Origin: Halorubrum sp. JWXQ-INN 858
Lineage (GTDB): Archaea > Halobacteriota > Halobacteria > Halobacteriales > Haloferacaceae
Assembly: GCF_009806985.1 (NCBI RefSeq)
Contig: NZ_WUAX01000005.1
Location: 62,001-126,000, forward strand
DNA length: 64,000 nucleotides
Reading direction: 5' to 3'
The stretch's first letter is position 1, and the number at the start of each line of letters is the position of its first letter. The notes below the pieces were generated by a model that ran no database searches, was not told the DNA's origin, and was given only the letters and a program-made list of their open reading frames with translations. This document shows positions 18,368-27,183 of the stretch, piece after piece. The translations under genes and the position numbers were made by a program.

Positions 18368-19762
18368 ATGTCCGCGACGCCACCCGGACCGATCGGCGAC
18401 CCCGTGTTCGGCAACGCCCGGCGGTACGCCGACGACCCGTTCACGTTTATGCGCGCCTGTGCCGACAGCTACGGCGACGTCATTCGGTTCGACCTCGGAC
18501 CACGTGAGACGTACATGCTCACGAACCCGTCCGACGTCGAGCGCGTGCTCGTCGCCGACGCGAACCGGTACCGCAAGCCGAGCCTCGGCGACGACGCCAT
18601 CCGGACCCTGCTCGGGGACGGGCTGCTGTTAAGCGAGGGCGAGACGTGGCGACGGCAGCGAACGCTGGCGAATCCGGCGTTTCACACGGGGCGGATCGGC
18701 GCGCTCGCGGGACCGATGGTGGACCACACCGACGAACACCTCTCCGGATGGGCGGACGGCGACGTCGTCGACGTGCAGCTGGAGACCGCGAGGCTCACCG
18801 TTCGGATCATCGCCCACGCGATGTTCGGGACGACGATCGACGACGCGACGGTCCGGACGGTACAGGAGCACCTCGAACCGCTCGGCGCGCGATTCGAGCC
18901 GGACCCGCGGCGGTTCCTGATCCCGAACTGGGTACCAACCCGGGAGAACCGGGCGTTCGACGACGCCATCGACACGCTGGAGGCGGTCGTCGACGGGATC
19001 GTCGCGGACAGGCGCGGAACCGAACGCGACCCGTCGATCGACCCGGCGGGAGCCGACGGCGTCGCCGTTGCCGGGCCGCCGGGCGATCCCGACGCTGCGG
19101 TGCCGATGGACCTCCTCTCGGTCCTCCTGCGCGCGTACGACCGCGGCGAACAGACCGACGCGAACCTCCGTGACGAGCTGGTGACGATGCTGCTCGCCGG
19201 CCACGACACCACCGCGCTCGCGCTCACGTACACGTTCTACCTCCTCTCACGGCACCCGGCGGCCCGCGAGCGCGTCGAGCGGGAGGCCGACGCGGCGGTC
19301 GCGGACGGCCGGCCGGACGCCGCCGACGTCCGGGGGATGGCGTACACCGACCGCGTCCTCAACGAGGCGATGCGGCTGTATCCCCCCGTTTACACGATGT
19401 TCCGGGAGCCGAAGCTCGACGTGAAACTCGGCGGGTACCGGATCCCGGAGGGGGCCGCGCTCATGCTCCCGCAGTGGGTGATCCACCGCTCCCCGCGGTG
19501 GTACGACGACCCCGAGGCGTTCGACCCCGACCGGTGGCTCCCGGCGCGCCGGAGCGCGCGTCCGCGGTTCGCGTTCTTCCCGTTCGGCGGCGGCCCGCGC
19601 CACTGTATCGGCAAGGCGTTCTCGCTCATGGAGGCGAAGCTCATCCTCGCGCGCGTCTGCTCGACGTACCGGCTGGCGTACGAGGGCCCCGAACTCTCCC
19701 TGCGCGGGTCGCTGACGATGCACCCGAACCACCCGGTCCCGATGCGGGTCCGGGAGCGGTAG
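18368..19762 (+). CDS. Cytochrome P450
   Basis: 464 residues, normal P450 length. I-helix oxygen-activation motif AGHDTT is at 277-282, the K-helix ExxR (EAMR) at 333-336, the PERF-like region around FDPDRW, and the heme-thiolate loop [12 protein letters not shown] at 404-415 with ligand C413. A cytoplasmic monooxygenase is expected, needing ferredoxin or flavin partners that are not encoded nearby. The overall sequence resembles the CYP174-like group annotated in haloarchaea, but the substrate is unknown. A ~30-residue Gly/Asp/Pro-rich insert (~222-248) lies before the I-helix. Confidence 0.93.
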   Translation: MSATPPGPIGDPVFGNARRYADDPFTFMRACADSYGDVIRFDLGPRETYMLTNPSDVERVLVADANRYRKPSLGDDAIRTLLGDGLLLSEGETWRRQRTLANPAFHTGRIGALAGPMVDHTDEHLSGWADGDVVDVQLETARLTVRIIAHAMFGTTIDDATVRTVQEHLEPLGARFEPDPRRFLIPNWVPTRENRAFDDAIDTLEAVVDGIVADRRGTERDPSIDPAGADGVAVAGPPGDPDAAVPMDLLSVLLRAYDRGEQTDANLRDELVTMLLAGHDTTALALTYTFYLLSRHPAARERVEREADAAVADGRPDAADVRGMAYTDRVLNEAMRLYPPVYTMFREPKLDVKLGGYRIPEGAALMLPQWVIHRSPRWYDDPEAFDPDRWLPARRSARPRFAFFPFGGGPRHCIGKAFSLMEAKLILARVCSTYRLAYEGPELSLRGSLTMHPNHPVPMRVRER

Positions 19763-19814
19763 CCGGTCCCGGCGGCTGCAGCTGCGCCCGGTCGCCCACG
19801 GCGGCTAATGGCGG

Positions 19815-20417
19815 CTACAGGCGTACCCGCCCGGCGACCTCCCGGAAGTCGGCGTCGTACAGCTCCAACTCGTGAACGCGCCACTCGATCGGGTCGATCG
19901 GCGTCCTCACGAGCGCGTCGAGCGCGTCGGCCGCCGCGGGCGTCCCGCCCCGTGCGAGCGTGACGTGGGGGACGTAGTCGTCGCCCTCGATCCCCTCGAT
20001 CGGGCCGAACGCCGCACACAGCCGCCGGTGGAGCCGATCGAGCGGCTCGCTCTCCACGGCGAGGTAGACGACCGGACCGGGTCCTTGCGTGGGTCGGTCG
20101 AACGCGCCGATCCGCCGGATCGCGACGTCGAACGGATCGACCCCGTCGAGCAGGGGACGAAGTGCTCGCCGGAGCGTCGCGAGCGCGGCGGTCCGGTCGG
20201 GAGCCGGATCGGAGGCCCGATCGGGAGCTTGGCCGGATGCCTGGTCGGGGCTCCGATCGGGTGCCGGTCGACGCTCGCCGGAGACGTCGTCGACGCCGAA
20301 GCGTTTCCCGACGAGGGTGTGGCGTTCGCGGACGCGATCGAACCCCGCCAGCGCCGGGCGGAGGTCCCTCGCGAGCCGCGGGACGGCGGGCGGGAGCGGG
20401 ACGTTGAGGCTGAACAC
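19815..20417 (-). CDS. 2'-5' RNA ligase / cyclic phosphodiesterase-like protein
   Basis: 200 residues from a GTG start giving MFSLNVPLPPAV. It is a 2H phosphoesterase with two H-x-T/S-x motifs, RHTLVGKRF and YVPHVTLARGG, as in archaeal ThpR/LigT. These act on 2',3'-cyclic phosphates or join tRNA half-molecules in vitro. Between the motifs lies an Asp/Pro/Ala/Arg low-complexity insert (PDRSPDQASGQAPDR and onward) coded by a 12-bp-like repeat at about 20195-20270. The frame extends further upstream without family character. It follows the 62-residue membrane protein by 11 bp on the same strand, so they probably share a promoter. Confidence 0.78.
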   Translation of the reverse strand: MFSLNVPLPPAVPRLARDLRPALAGFDRVRERHTLVGKRFGVDDVSGERRPAPDRSPDQASGQAPDRASDPAPDRTAALATLRRALRPLLDGVDPFDVAIRRIGAFDRPTQGPGPVVYLAVESEPLDRLHRRLCAAFGPIEGIEGDDYVPHVTLARGGTPAAADALDALVRTPIDPIEWRVHELELYDADFREVAGRVRL

Positions 20418-20428
20418 GGTCGGCCCGC

Positions 20429-20617
20429 TCAGATCCGGTCGGTCAGCCAGAGGACGATCAGGACGACGACGACGACCCCGATGATCGTCGGCAGCGCGTT
20501 CAGCAGGGTGAACGTGACGCTCAACAGCGCGCCGACGATCTCCACGAGCAGCCAGACGATCACTAACGCGAGCACCACTTTCAGGAGGTCCTCCACGTCG
20601 AGTTTTCCGCGGTTCAT
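20429..20617 (-). CDS. Small membrane protein, haloarchaeal conserved type
   Basis: 62 residues. A short hydrophilic N-terminus (MNRGKLDVEDLLK) precedes two hydrophobic helices, about 14-38 and 41-58, ending WLTDRI. It is reminiscent of a small haloarchaeal DUF family starting MNRGKL, but no function is known. The minus-strand promoter TTTTTTA at 20641-20647 is 24-30 bp ahead of the ATG, supporting a real leaderless gene. The 2'-5' RNA ligase-like gene lies directly downstream. Confidence 0.7.
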   Translation of the reverse strand: MNRGKLDVEDLLKVVLALVIVWLLVEIVGALLSVTFTLLNALPTIIGVVVVVLIVLWLTDRI

Positions 20618-20640
20618 GCCGTCCCCTCCGAGCGTCGGGA

Positions 20641-20647
20641 TAAAAAA
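20641..20647 (-). promoter_or_regulatory. TATA box for the 62-residue membrane protein operon
   Basis: On the minus strand this reads TTTTTTA, 24-30 bp upstream of the ATG at 20617. It is back to back with the plus-strand box at 20701. Confidence 0.55.
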
Positions 20648-20700
20648 GGCCGCGTCCCGCGATCCGTTCGTGGGCCCTTCGACGCCCTGCGGATCGGGCA

Positions 20701-20709
20701 GATAAAAGG
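20701..20709 (+). promoter_or_regulatory. TATA box of serB
   Basis: GATAAAAGG lies 24-32 bp in front of the serB ATG, consistent with a leaderless transcript. Confidence 0.5.
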
Positions 20710-20732
20710 CCCCCGACCGCCAACGGGCGCGT

Positions 20733-21377
20733 ATGCGACTCATCGCGTTCGACTTCGACGGGACGCTCTCGGACTCGGAGATGACGGTCCTGCTCGCCGA
20801 GCGGGCGGGCGTCGCCGACGAGGTCGCGGCGATCACCGAACGGGCGATGAACGACGAGCTCAGCTACGCCGAGAGCCTCTACCGACGCGCCGAGCTCCTC
20901 GGCGGGCTCGACGAGGAGGCGGTGAACGAGGCGTACGACGACGTCACCCTCCGACCGGGAGCGGGGCGGCTCATCGAGCGGCTTCAGGCGGCGGGCCACC
21001 ACGTCGCCGTCCTCACGGGCGGCTTCGAGCGCGGGGTGGAGCGCGCGCTCGCGAAGGAGGGCGTCGAGGCCGACACGATCGTCGCCAATCGGCTGCCGAT
21101 GTCCGGCGGGGCGCTGACCGGCGACGCGGAGGGACCGCTCATCGAAGGGACGAAGGACGACGCGCTGGAGGGGCTCGCGGCCGACCTCGACGTTCCGATG
21201 GAGCTGACGGTGGCCGTCGGCGACGGCGCGAACGACCTCCCGATGCTGGAGGTGGCCGGGCTCTCGATCGGTTTCATGCCCAAACCCGCGGTGCGGTCGT
21301 CGTGTGACGCCGTCGTCGCCTCGATGTTCCGGCTCGGGAAGGTGTTGGAGGGGTATCGCGTCCTCCAGAAAGCGTAG
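20733..21377 (+). CDS. serB: Phosphoserine phosphatase (HAD family)
   Basis: 214 residues. It performs the last step of serine synthesis by dephosphorylating phosphoserine. HAD motif I is FDFDGTLSDSE (nucleophile Asp ~8, acid Asp ~10), motif II VLTGGFERG, motif III KDD, and motif IV VAVGDGANDLPML. The cap region between residues ~25 and 75 is helical with LSYAESLYRRAELL, as in SerB. The C-terminus SIGFMPKPAVRSSCDAVV is also typical. The start is supported by a TATA box about 28 bp upstream. Other small-molecule phosphatases share the fold, but the overall match is to SerB. Confidence 0.92.
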   Translation: MRLIAFDFDGTLSDSEMTVLLAERAGVADEVAAITERAMNDELSYAESLYRRAELLGGLDEEAVNEAYDDVTLRPGAGRLIERLQAAGHHVAVLTGGFERGVERALAKEGVEADTIVANRLPMSGGALTGDAEGPLIEGTKDDALEGLAADLDVPMELTVAVGDGANDLPMLEVAGLSIGFMPKPAVRSSCDAVVASMFRLGKVLEGYRVLQKA

Positions 21378-21401
21378 CTGGTAGCGGCCCGTGGTCGGTG
21401 C

Positions 21402-21455
21402 GGGCTGTTCGGGCTGTTCGGGCTGTTCGGGCTGTTCGGGTTGTTCGGGTTGTTC
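21402..21455. repeat. 9-bp tandem repeat after serB
   Basis: Six contiguous copies of a 9-mer: four GGGCTGTTC (21402-21437) and two GGGTTGTTC (21438-21455). It begins 24 bp after the serB stop. The rest of the gap to 21672 holds a second, looser CACCTGCGCCGGCAC-type repeat near 21585-21615 and no gene. Confidence 0.92.
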
Positions 21456-21672
21456 GGGTCCGGCCCACGGATGAGGGGGTCTCACATCGACTGTCCGAAC
21501 CCGTGTCCTCCCGCTCGCGGCGCTGACCCCTTCGTTTCCGGTGGAACCCGGCATCACGCCGCTCGTCGTCGTCACCTTCGCCGTCACCTGCACCGGCACC
21601 TGCGCCGGCACCTTCGTGGCCGGCGGTGACCGGGACACTCCCTTTTAACCCGTACGCCGAGGAAGGGCGGCC

Positions 21673-22779
21673 ATGGCCAGTCGAAGACACGTCCTGGGCG
21701 GGCTCACCGTCGCCGCGGGCCTGCTCGCGGTCGTGATCCTCAGTGAGGTCGTGGCGACGGTGTTCTTCGCGATGACGGTCGCGTACGTGCTCGGGCCGGT
21801 CCGCCGTCGGCTGCGTCAACGCGGTCTGTCCCGGCGTCTCTCGGCGATCATCACCTCGCTCGCCGCGTTCCTCGCGGTCGTCGCCGTGATCGCGCCGCTG
21901 TTCGTCGTGCTCGTGGTCCGTCTCGACGAGGCGGTTCTGTTCGTCGAGTCGATCCCGGACGCGATCTCCCTGTCGGCCCGCGGCTTCGAGTACACGGTCG
22001 TCACCGCCGACGTCACCGCGGTCGTCGCTCGGTGGCTGATCGCGGCCGGGACGGCAATCGTCGCGGCCGCACCGGTGTTGATCGTCAAGCTCGCGCTGTT
22101 CGCGTTCGTCGTGTACGGGTTGCTGGTTCACGAGCGGCGGACGCACCGGGCGACGCTCGCGCTGGTCCCGCTCGGACACCGCGACCTCGCGGAGGCGCTT
22201 CACGAGCGCGCCAGCAGAACCCTCTACGGGCTCTACGTCGTTCAGGCCGCGACCGGGTTCGCGACGTTCCTCATCGCCATCCCGGTGTTCGTCGCGTTCG
22301 GCTACCCGTCGCCGATCGCGTTGGCGACGCTCGCCGGCGTTCTCCAGTTCGTTCCGGTGCTCGGGCCGAGCGTCCTCGTCGTCGCGCTCGCCGGCTCCGA
22401 ACTCATGCTCGGCGACGCCGTGAGCGCGGTCGGGATCCTCGTCGTGGGCGGGCTGTTCATCGCGGCCGCGCCCGACCTGCTCGTTCGACCGCGGCTCGCC
22501 GCCGAGACCGCGGAGCTCCCGTCGACGCTGTACTTCATCGGCTTCGTCGGCGGCGTCCTGACGGTCGGCCCGGTGGGCGTCATCGCCGGCCCCCTCGTCG
22601 TCGCGATCGTCACCGAGCTGGCGACGCGTCTCTCCGGCGAGTTGAACGCGATCCCCGTCGGCGAGGAGTCCAAACACGGGGCAGCCGACGCCACGGACGC
22701 CGCGAATGCCGCGAATGCCGCGGACGCCGCGAACACCGTGAACGCCGCGAACGCCGTCCCTGACGCCGACGGGGAGTGA
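21673..22779 (+). CDS. AI-2E family (PerM-like) transporter
   Basis: 368 residues with about eight membrane segments. It matches the AI-2 exporter/PerM/YdiK superfamily: paired N-terminal helices (LAVVILSEVVATVFFAMTVAY), a long amphipathic loop (LPLGHR-like region ALVPLGHRDLAEALHERA), and the signature GVLQFVPVLGPS plus PVGVIAGPLVVA near the C-terminal helices. Members include Na+/H+ antiporters from halophiles and presumed small-molecule exporters, so the substrate is not assignable. The tail after ~340 is an Ala/Asn/Asp repeat (DAANAANAADAAN) from a 9-bp DNA repeat at 22687-22755. A CCTTTTAA element about 28 bp upstream of the ATG may be the promoter. Confidence 0.82.
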   Translation: MASRRHVLGGLTVAAGLLAVVILSEVVATVFFAMTVAYVLGPVRRRLRQRGLSRRLSAIITSLAAFLAVVAVIAPLFVVLVVRLDEAVLFVESIPDAISLSARGFEYTVVTADVTAVVARWLIAAGTAIVAAAPVLIVKLALFAFVVYGLLVHERRTHRATLALVPLGHRDLAEALHERASRTLYGLYVVQAATGFATFLIAIPVFVAFGYPSPIALATLAGVLQFVPVLGPSVLVVALAGSELMLGDAVSAVGILVVGGLFIAAAPDLLVRPRLAAETAELPSTLYFIGFVGGVLTVGPVGVIAGPLVVAIVTELATRLSGELNAIPVGEESKHGAADATDAANAANAADAANTVNAANAVPDADGE

Positions 22780-22832
22780 CCGTCGTCGCCGTCGCGGTCC
22801 CGTCGGCGATCGGCCCGATCCTCCACGGATAG

Positions 22833-23014
22833 TTTATAAAGTGTGCCGGTGGCGGCTTATAAGCGCCGTCCACGCGGTCGAGAGCTCGGCGGGATCGAGG
22901 TGACACGAGGGAGCGCGGTCTGCGGTCGGCGCGCCCCGCGTTCGCGCCTTATAAGGCGCGAACGCGAGCGCGAGGGAGTCGGCGGTCCCGCGCGAGAACT
23001 CGTGCGGGACCGCC
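22833..23014. promoter_or_regulatory. Cluster of palindromes with TTATAA centres
   Basis: Three TATA-like cores lie in 130 bp: TTTATAAA at 22833-22840, GCTTATAAGC at 22855-22864 (perfect 10-bp palindrome), and a 28-bp perfect palindrome at 22938-22965 with half-site GCGTTCGCGCCTTA. A 34-nt hairpin follows at 22981-23014 with an 11-bp perfect stem (GGCGGTCCCGC). No gene fits here; the whole stretch 22780-23427 is without a supported coding region apart from possible uvrB leader sequence. The palindromes could be operators, processed RNA hairpins or remnants of a mobile element. Confidence 0.5.
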
Positions 23015-23190
23015 GACGAGGTTGGGGAGGCGCGAGGCTGCGGTACGGGGGCGTGCTGCGGCGATACGGGGGCGCGAGGCTGGCGGTCCGGGAATCAGGA
23101 AGCCGTTATGTGGGGAACGCGAGCGCGGGACATGGCCGACGGTCGCCGCGTGCGGCACCGCCACGAACCACGGCGGGAACTCGCCCACCG

Positions 23191-23198
23191 TTTATATA
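23191..23198 (+). promoter_or_regulatory. Strong TATA box, putative uvrB promoter with long leader
   Basis: TTTATATA in the context CACCGTTTATATACT is the best TATA match upstream of uvrB. A start about 27 bp downstream would fall near 23225, giving a leader of about 200 nt before the chosen uvrB start. Confidence 0.55.
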
Positions 23199-23427
23199 CT
23201 CTATCCGTGTCTTCGCCTGTCTTTATGTACCATGGCCGGCGTCCGCGACTCCCGGATCGGTGGCCGCGCCTTCCTTCGAATCCACTGGTAACCCCTCTCC
23301 GACCGAGCACACCGCCGCCGTCACTGAGCACACCGCCGTCAGCGCCGACCCGATCGAGCATACCGCCGTCACCGCCGACCCGACCGAGCGCGCCGCTCAA
23401 GTGGCTGCGCCGCCAAGCGGGAACAAC

Positions 23428-25479
23428 GTGAGTGATGCCGAATCCCCGCTATCCGAGGACCGCCCGACCGTCGACCGACCGTTCCGGGTCGACGCCCCGT
23501 TCGACCCCGCGGGCGACCAGCCGGCGGCGATCGAGGGGCTCGTTGACGGGTTCGAGGCGGGCGCGGAGCGGCAGACCCTCCTCGGCGTGACGGGGTCGGG
23601 GAAGACGAACACCGTCTCGTGGGTCGTCGAGGAGCTCGACCGACCGACCCTCGTGTTGGCCCACAACAAGACGCTCGCCGCCCAGCTGTACGAGGAGTTC
23701 CGCCAGCTGTTCCCGGACAACGCCGTCGAGTACTTCGTCTCCTACTACGACTACTACCAGCCCGAGGCGTACGTCGAGCAGACGGACACGTTCATCGACA
23801 AGGAGATGTCGATCAACGAGGAGATCGACCGGCTGCGCCACTCCGCGACGCGCTCGCTGTTAACGCGCGACGACGTCATCGTCGTCGCCTCCGTCTCCGC
23901 GATCTACGGGCTCGGCGACCCCGCGAACTACCGCGAGATGGCCCTCCGGCTCGAGCTCGGCGAGGCGGTGGGTCGCGAGGAGCTGCTCGCCCGCCTGGTC
24001 GACCTGAACTACGAGCGCAACGACGTCGACTTCACGCAGGGGACGTTCCGCGTCCGCGGCGACACCGTCGAGATCTACCCGATGTACGGCCGCTACGCGG
24101 TCCGCGTCGAGCTCTGGGGCGACGAGATCGACCGGATGCTCAAGGTCGACCCGATGAAAGGCGAGGTCGTCTCCGAGGAGCCGGCGGTGATGCTCCACCC
24201 GGCCGAGCACTACTCGATCCCGGACGACAAACTGGAGACGGCGATCGCGGAGATCGAGGACCTGATGGCGAAACGCGTCCGCTACTTCGAGCGCGAGGGC
24301 GACCTCGTCGCCGCCCAGCGCATCGAGGAGCGGACGACGTTCGACGTCGAGATGCTCCGCGAGGCCGGCTACTGCTCCGGGATCGAGAACTACTCCGTCC
24401 ACATGGACGACCGCGAGTCGGGCGACGCCCCCTACACCCTGCTCGACTACTTCCCCGACGACTTCCTCACGGTGATCGACGAGTCACACCAGACGATCCC
24501 GCAGATCAAAGGCCAGTTCGCCGGCGACAAGTCCCGGAAGGACTCGCTCGTGGGGAACGGCTTCCGGCTGCCGACCGCCTACGACAACCGCCCGCTCACC
24601 TTCGAGGAGTTCGAGGAGAAGACGGACCGGGTCCTCTACGTCTCCGCGACGCCGAGCGACTACGAGCGCGAGCGCTCGGACGGCATCGTCGAACAGATCG
24701 TCCGCCCGACCCACCTCGTCGACCCCGAAGTCGAGGTGACGTCGGCGACCGGGCAGGTCGAGGACCTCCTCGACCGCGTCGACGAGCGGATCGATCGCGG
24801 CGAGCGGACGCTCGTCACGACCCTGACCAAGCGGATGGCCGAGGACCTCACGGAGTACTTCGAGGGCGCGGGCGTCGACGTCGCGTACATGCACGACGAG
24901 ACGGACACCTTGGAGCGCCACGAGATCATCCGCGACCTCCGGCTCGGGAACATCGACGTGCTCGTCGGGATCAACCTGCTGCGAGAGGGGCTCGACATCC
25001 CCGAGGTGAGCCTCGTCGCGATCCTCGACGCCGACCAGGAGGGATTCTTACGCTCGACGACGACGCTCGTCCAGACGATGGGGCGGGCCGCGCGCAACGT
25101 CAACGGCGAGGTCGTCCTCTACGCCGACACGGTGACGGACTCGATGGCGGCCGCCATCGACGAGACGCAGCGCCGCCGAGAGATCCAGCTGGCGTACAAC
25201 GAGGAGCACGGCTTCGAGGCGACGACGATCGACAAGCCGGTCGGCGAGACGAACCTCCCCGGGTCGAAGACGGACACGTCCGGCGTGAGCGTCGGCGACG
25301 TGGAGACGGAGGCCGAGGCCGAAGCGCGGATCGAGGCGCTCGAGGACCGGATGAACGAGGCCGCGAGCAATCTCGAGTTCGAGCTCGCCGCCGACATCCG
25401 CGACCGGATCGCGGAGCTGCGGCGGGCGTTCGAGCTGGCCCGCGACGACGGAGTCCCCGCCCCGGTCGGCGACGAGTGA
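23428..25479 (+). CDS. uvrB: UvrABC excinuclease subunit B
   Basis: 683 residues from the GTG giving [15 protein letters not shown]. UvrB is the damage-verification helicase that hands lesions to UvrC. Walker A is [13 protein letters not shown]. The beta-hairpin that clamps DNA is [14 protein letters not shown], helicase motif II is [10 protein letters not shown], and later helicase motifs include [13 protein letters not shown] and TMGRAARN. The C-terminal UVR motif, which binds UvrC, is [19 protein letters not shown]. The frame is open far upstream; GTG codons at 23401 and near 23262 are alternative starts, the latter adding a Thr/His/Ala repeat segment. Family resemblance begins at about [15 protein letters not shown], so the short start is preferred. 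Confidence 0.95.
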   Translation: MSDAESPLSEDRPTVDRPFRVDAPFDPAGDQPAAIEGLVDGFEAGAERQTLLGVTGSGKTNTVSWVVEELDRPTLVLAHNKTLAAQLYEEFRQLFPDNAVEYFVSYYDYYQPEAYVEQTDTFIDKEMSINEEIDRLRHSATRSLLTRDDVIVVASVSAIYGLGDPANYREMALRLELGEAVGREELLARLVDLNYERNDVDFTQGTFRVRGDTVEIYPMYGRYAVRVELWGDEIDRMLKVDPMKGEVVSEEPAVMLHPAEHYSIPDDKLETAIAEIEDLMAKRVRYFEREGDLVAAQRIEERTTFDVEMLREAGYCSGIENYSVHMDDRESGDAPYTLLDYFPDDFLTVIDESHQTIPQIKGQFAGDKSRKDSLVGNGFRLPTAYDNRPLTFEEFEEKTDRVLYVSATPSDYERERSDGIVEQIVRPTHLVDPEVEVTSATGQVEDLLDRVDERIDRGERTLVTTLTKRMAEDLTEYFEGAGVDVAYMHDETDTLERHEIIRDLRLGNIDVLVGINLLREGLDIPEVSLVAILDADQEGFLRSTTTLVQTMGRAARNVNGEVVLYADTVTDSMAAAIDETQRRREIQLAYNEEHGFEATTIDKPVGETNLPGSKTDTSGVSVGDVETEAEAEARIEALEDRMNEAASNLEFELAADIRDRIAELRRAFELARDDGVPAPVGDE

Positions 25480-25515
25480 GCCCTCGACGGGAGCCGCACG
25501 CATTGTCACACGTGG

Positions 25516-25604
25516 TGTCCCATCCGAAGCCATACGCAGAGTCCCATCCGAAGCCATACGTGGAGTTCCCCGAAGCCATACGTGGAGTTCCCCGAAGCCA
25601 CACA
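25516..25604. repeat. Imperfect 22-24-bp tandem repeat after uvrB
   Basis: Four copies share the core CCGAAGCCATACG: two of 24 bp with GTCCCAT, then two shorter ones with GTTCCC. They lie between the uvrB stop and the lipoprotein gene; the spacer 25480-25693 has no other feature. Confidence 0.82.
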
Positions 25605-25693
25605 CAGGGCCGAGGGCCCGACAACCGCGCCGATTCTCAGGGCGTGAAACGCGCCCCGGGGAGTTTTTCAGGGTGGAACGCCGACCGCGGGTC

Positions 25694-26215
25694 ATGCGCC
25701 GTCGCGCGGTCGTGGCCGGGACGCTTACCGCCCTCACCGCCGGGTGTACCGACCGGATCCACGACGTCGCCGCCTCGACGCCCGGGGACGTCGACGTGCG
25801 CAGCCGGTTCGTCGACGGCGACCCGCTCGTGGCGTCGGCCGGCGTCACCGGGCGTTCGGCGGACGAGGAGACGTCCGTCCTCTCGTTTACGTCGGCTGAC
25901 CGCGCCGTCGCGGACCTCGGTTCCGGCGCGGAGGCGGCCCGCTCGTTCGTCGCCGACACCGACTTCGCCGACGAGGGCGGCCGGTCGGTGCTGCTCGTGA
26001 CCCAGCGGCTGACGTCGCCCGCGGTCGACCTCCGGCTCCGCGCGGTCAACCGGACCGGCGGGCGGTCGCTCCGGGTCGGCGTCGACGAGGTGGGGACCCG
26101 AAACGACGCCGACCCGGCGGTGAAGACGCTGTTCGTTCGGGTGGCCGACGAGCGCGGGCCGCCGGAACGGGTGACGGTCTCCGTCGAGAACGACCGTGTC
26201 GCCGTGACGGTCTGA
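25694..26215 (+). CDS. Putative Tat-exported lipoprotein, unknown function
   Basis: 173 residues. The N-terminus MRRRAVVAGTLTALTAGC combines a twin-arginine-like cluster, a short hydrophobic stretch and a lipobox (L-T-A-G-C, Cys 18), the typical arrangement of haloarchaeal Tat lipoproteins anchored outside the membrane. The mature part is acidic, rich in beta-type sequence, and has no recognised domain. The ATG at 25694 is preferred to one at 25673, which would put MERRPRV in front of the signal. The neighbouring membrane protein follows 80 bp later with its own TATA-like element, so no firm functional link is implied. Confidence 0.65.
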   Translation: MRRRAVVAGTLTALTAGCTDRIHDVAASTPGDVDVRSRFVDGDPLVASAGVTGRSADEETSVLSFTSADRAVADLGSGAEAARSFVADTDFADEGGRSVLLVTQRLTSPAVDLRLRAVNRTGGRSLRVGVDEVGTRNDADPAVKTLFVRVADERGPPERVTVSVENDRVAVTV

Positions 26216-26295
26216 TTGAACCGTTCCGTGTCGGTGAGCCGCATGTCCCGCCGAGGTCCGTCGGTTTTTAAGCTCCGGCGACGCCTCCCTCGGAC

Positions 26296-26853
26296 ATGGC
26301 TACCCTCTCCCGTCGTGCTCTCGGTGCCCTGCTTCTCGTTCTCGCCGCCCTCCTGTTCGCCCAACCGTTCGCGCTTCGGGCGGCGACGACCTCGGTCGCG
26401 TATCCGACCGTCGCGGACCCGTCGACTCTGGTCGGCCTGCTACCGCCGGCACTGCTCGCCGCCGGCGCGGTCGTATTCGCGTCCGGCGCCGCCGCGTCGG
26501 CCGGACGGTCGCTGACGCCGCGCTTGAGCCTCGCCGCACCCGCGCTCTGTGCCGTCGCCGGGCTGTCGTTCGGCGTCGGGGCCGCCCCCGTCGTCGTCTC
26601 GGACCCAGCGGTCGTCGTCTCGGGGGCGGCCCCCTTCACCGTCGCCGGGTCGGTCGTCGGGGGCGCGCTTGCACCCGTCACGCTCGGGGCGCTGAAGGGG
26701 GACACCGTCGCGCTGCTGGCCGGCGTCCTCGTCTTACTCGTCGGCGTCTTCGCCGCGCCCGCCCCGGCGTTCGCGCTCGTCGCGGGGCTGCTCGGCGGCG
26801 GCGGTGCGGTCGGCCTCCTGTGGGCCGTCGACGCCGAGACGTGGCGTCCCTGA
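26296..26853 (+). CDS. Membrane protein, unknown function (about five TM)
   Basis: 185 residues of Ala/Val/Leu-rich sequence. Hydrophobic helices lie at roughly 8-25, 46-66, 78-95, 108-132 and 137-175; the last contains VLLVGVFAAPAPAFALVAGLL. No motif or family was recognised beyond haloarchaeal hypothetical membrane proteins. A TTTTTAAG element at 26262-26269, about 27-34 bp ahead of the ATG, supports the start. The gap after it (26854-27003) contains a loose repeat of TCCGGAAGCG and no gene. Confidence 0.62.
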   Translation: MATLSRRALGALLLVLAALLFAQPFALRAATTSVAYPTVADPSTLVGLLPPALLAAGAVVFASGAAASAGRSLTPRLSLAAPALCAVAGLSFGVGAAPVVVSDPAVVVSGAAPFTVAGSVVGGALAPVTLGALKGDTVALLAGVLVLLVGVFAAPAPAFALVAGLLGGGGAVGLLWAVDAETWRP

Positions 26854-27003
26854 CGGCTCCGGAAGCGTGAGCCTCTGGCGGTCCGGAAGCGTTGGTTTTC
26901 GACTGGTCCGGTAGCGCCGTCGCCGCCGAACGGCCCTGCGACCGAGGGCAACCCGAGACGCCCGAAAAACAATCTAACTTGTTCTACTACAAATTCGTTG
27001 GCA

Positions 27004-27183
27004 ATGATTAAGAGGGTAGAGCGGATCACACGTGATACGGTTCGTCCGGGTCGGCGGTCGCGTCGACGGGTCGCGATCGCCGCGGTCGTCAGCGCCGCGC
27101 TCGCGCCGACCGTTCCTCGTTCGGGAGTGGCGACGCCGTTCGTCGCCGTGACCGCCGGCCAGGACGTGCCGAGTTACATATGA
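27004..27183 (+). CDS. Possible small leader ORF overlapping nrdA start
   Basis: 59 codons from ATG at 27004 (MIKRVERITRDTV), Arg-rich then hydrophobic (RRVAIAAVVSAALAPTV), resembling a Tat-type signal but ending directly. Its TGA overlaps the nrdA ATG as ATGA. An A/T-rich stretch at 26966-27000 (AAAAACAATCTAACTTG) could be the promoter for either frame. It is basic rather than acidic, unusual for a haloarchaeal protein. It may be a real coupled leader or simply open by chance within the nrdA 5' region. Confidence 0.3.
   Translation: MIKRVERITRDTVRPGRRSRRRVAIAAVVSAALAPTVPRSGVATPFVAVTAGQDVPSYI

Noticed and set aside
22843..23427. N-terminal extension of uvrB reading from 22843
   Set aside because: The part before the TATA box cannot be transcribed from it, and it contains palindromes and no conserved sequence.
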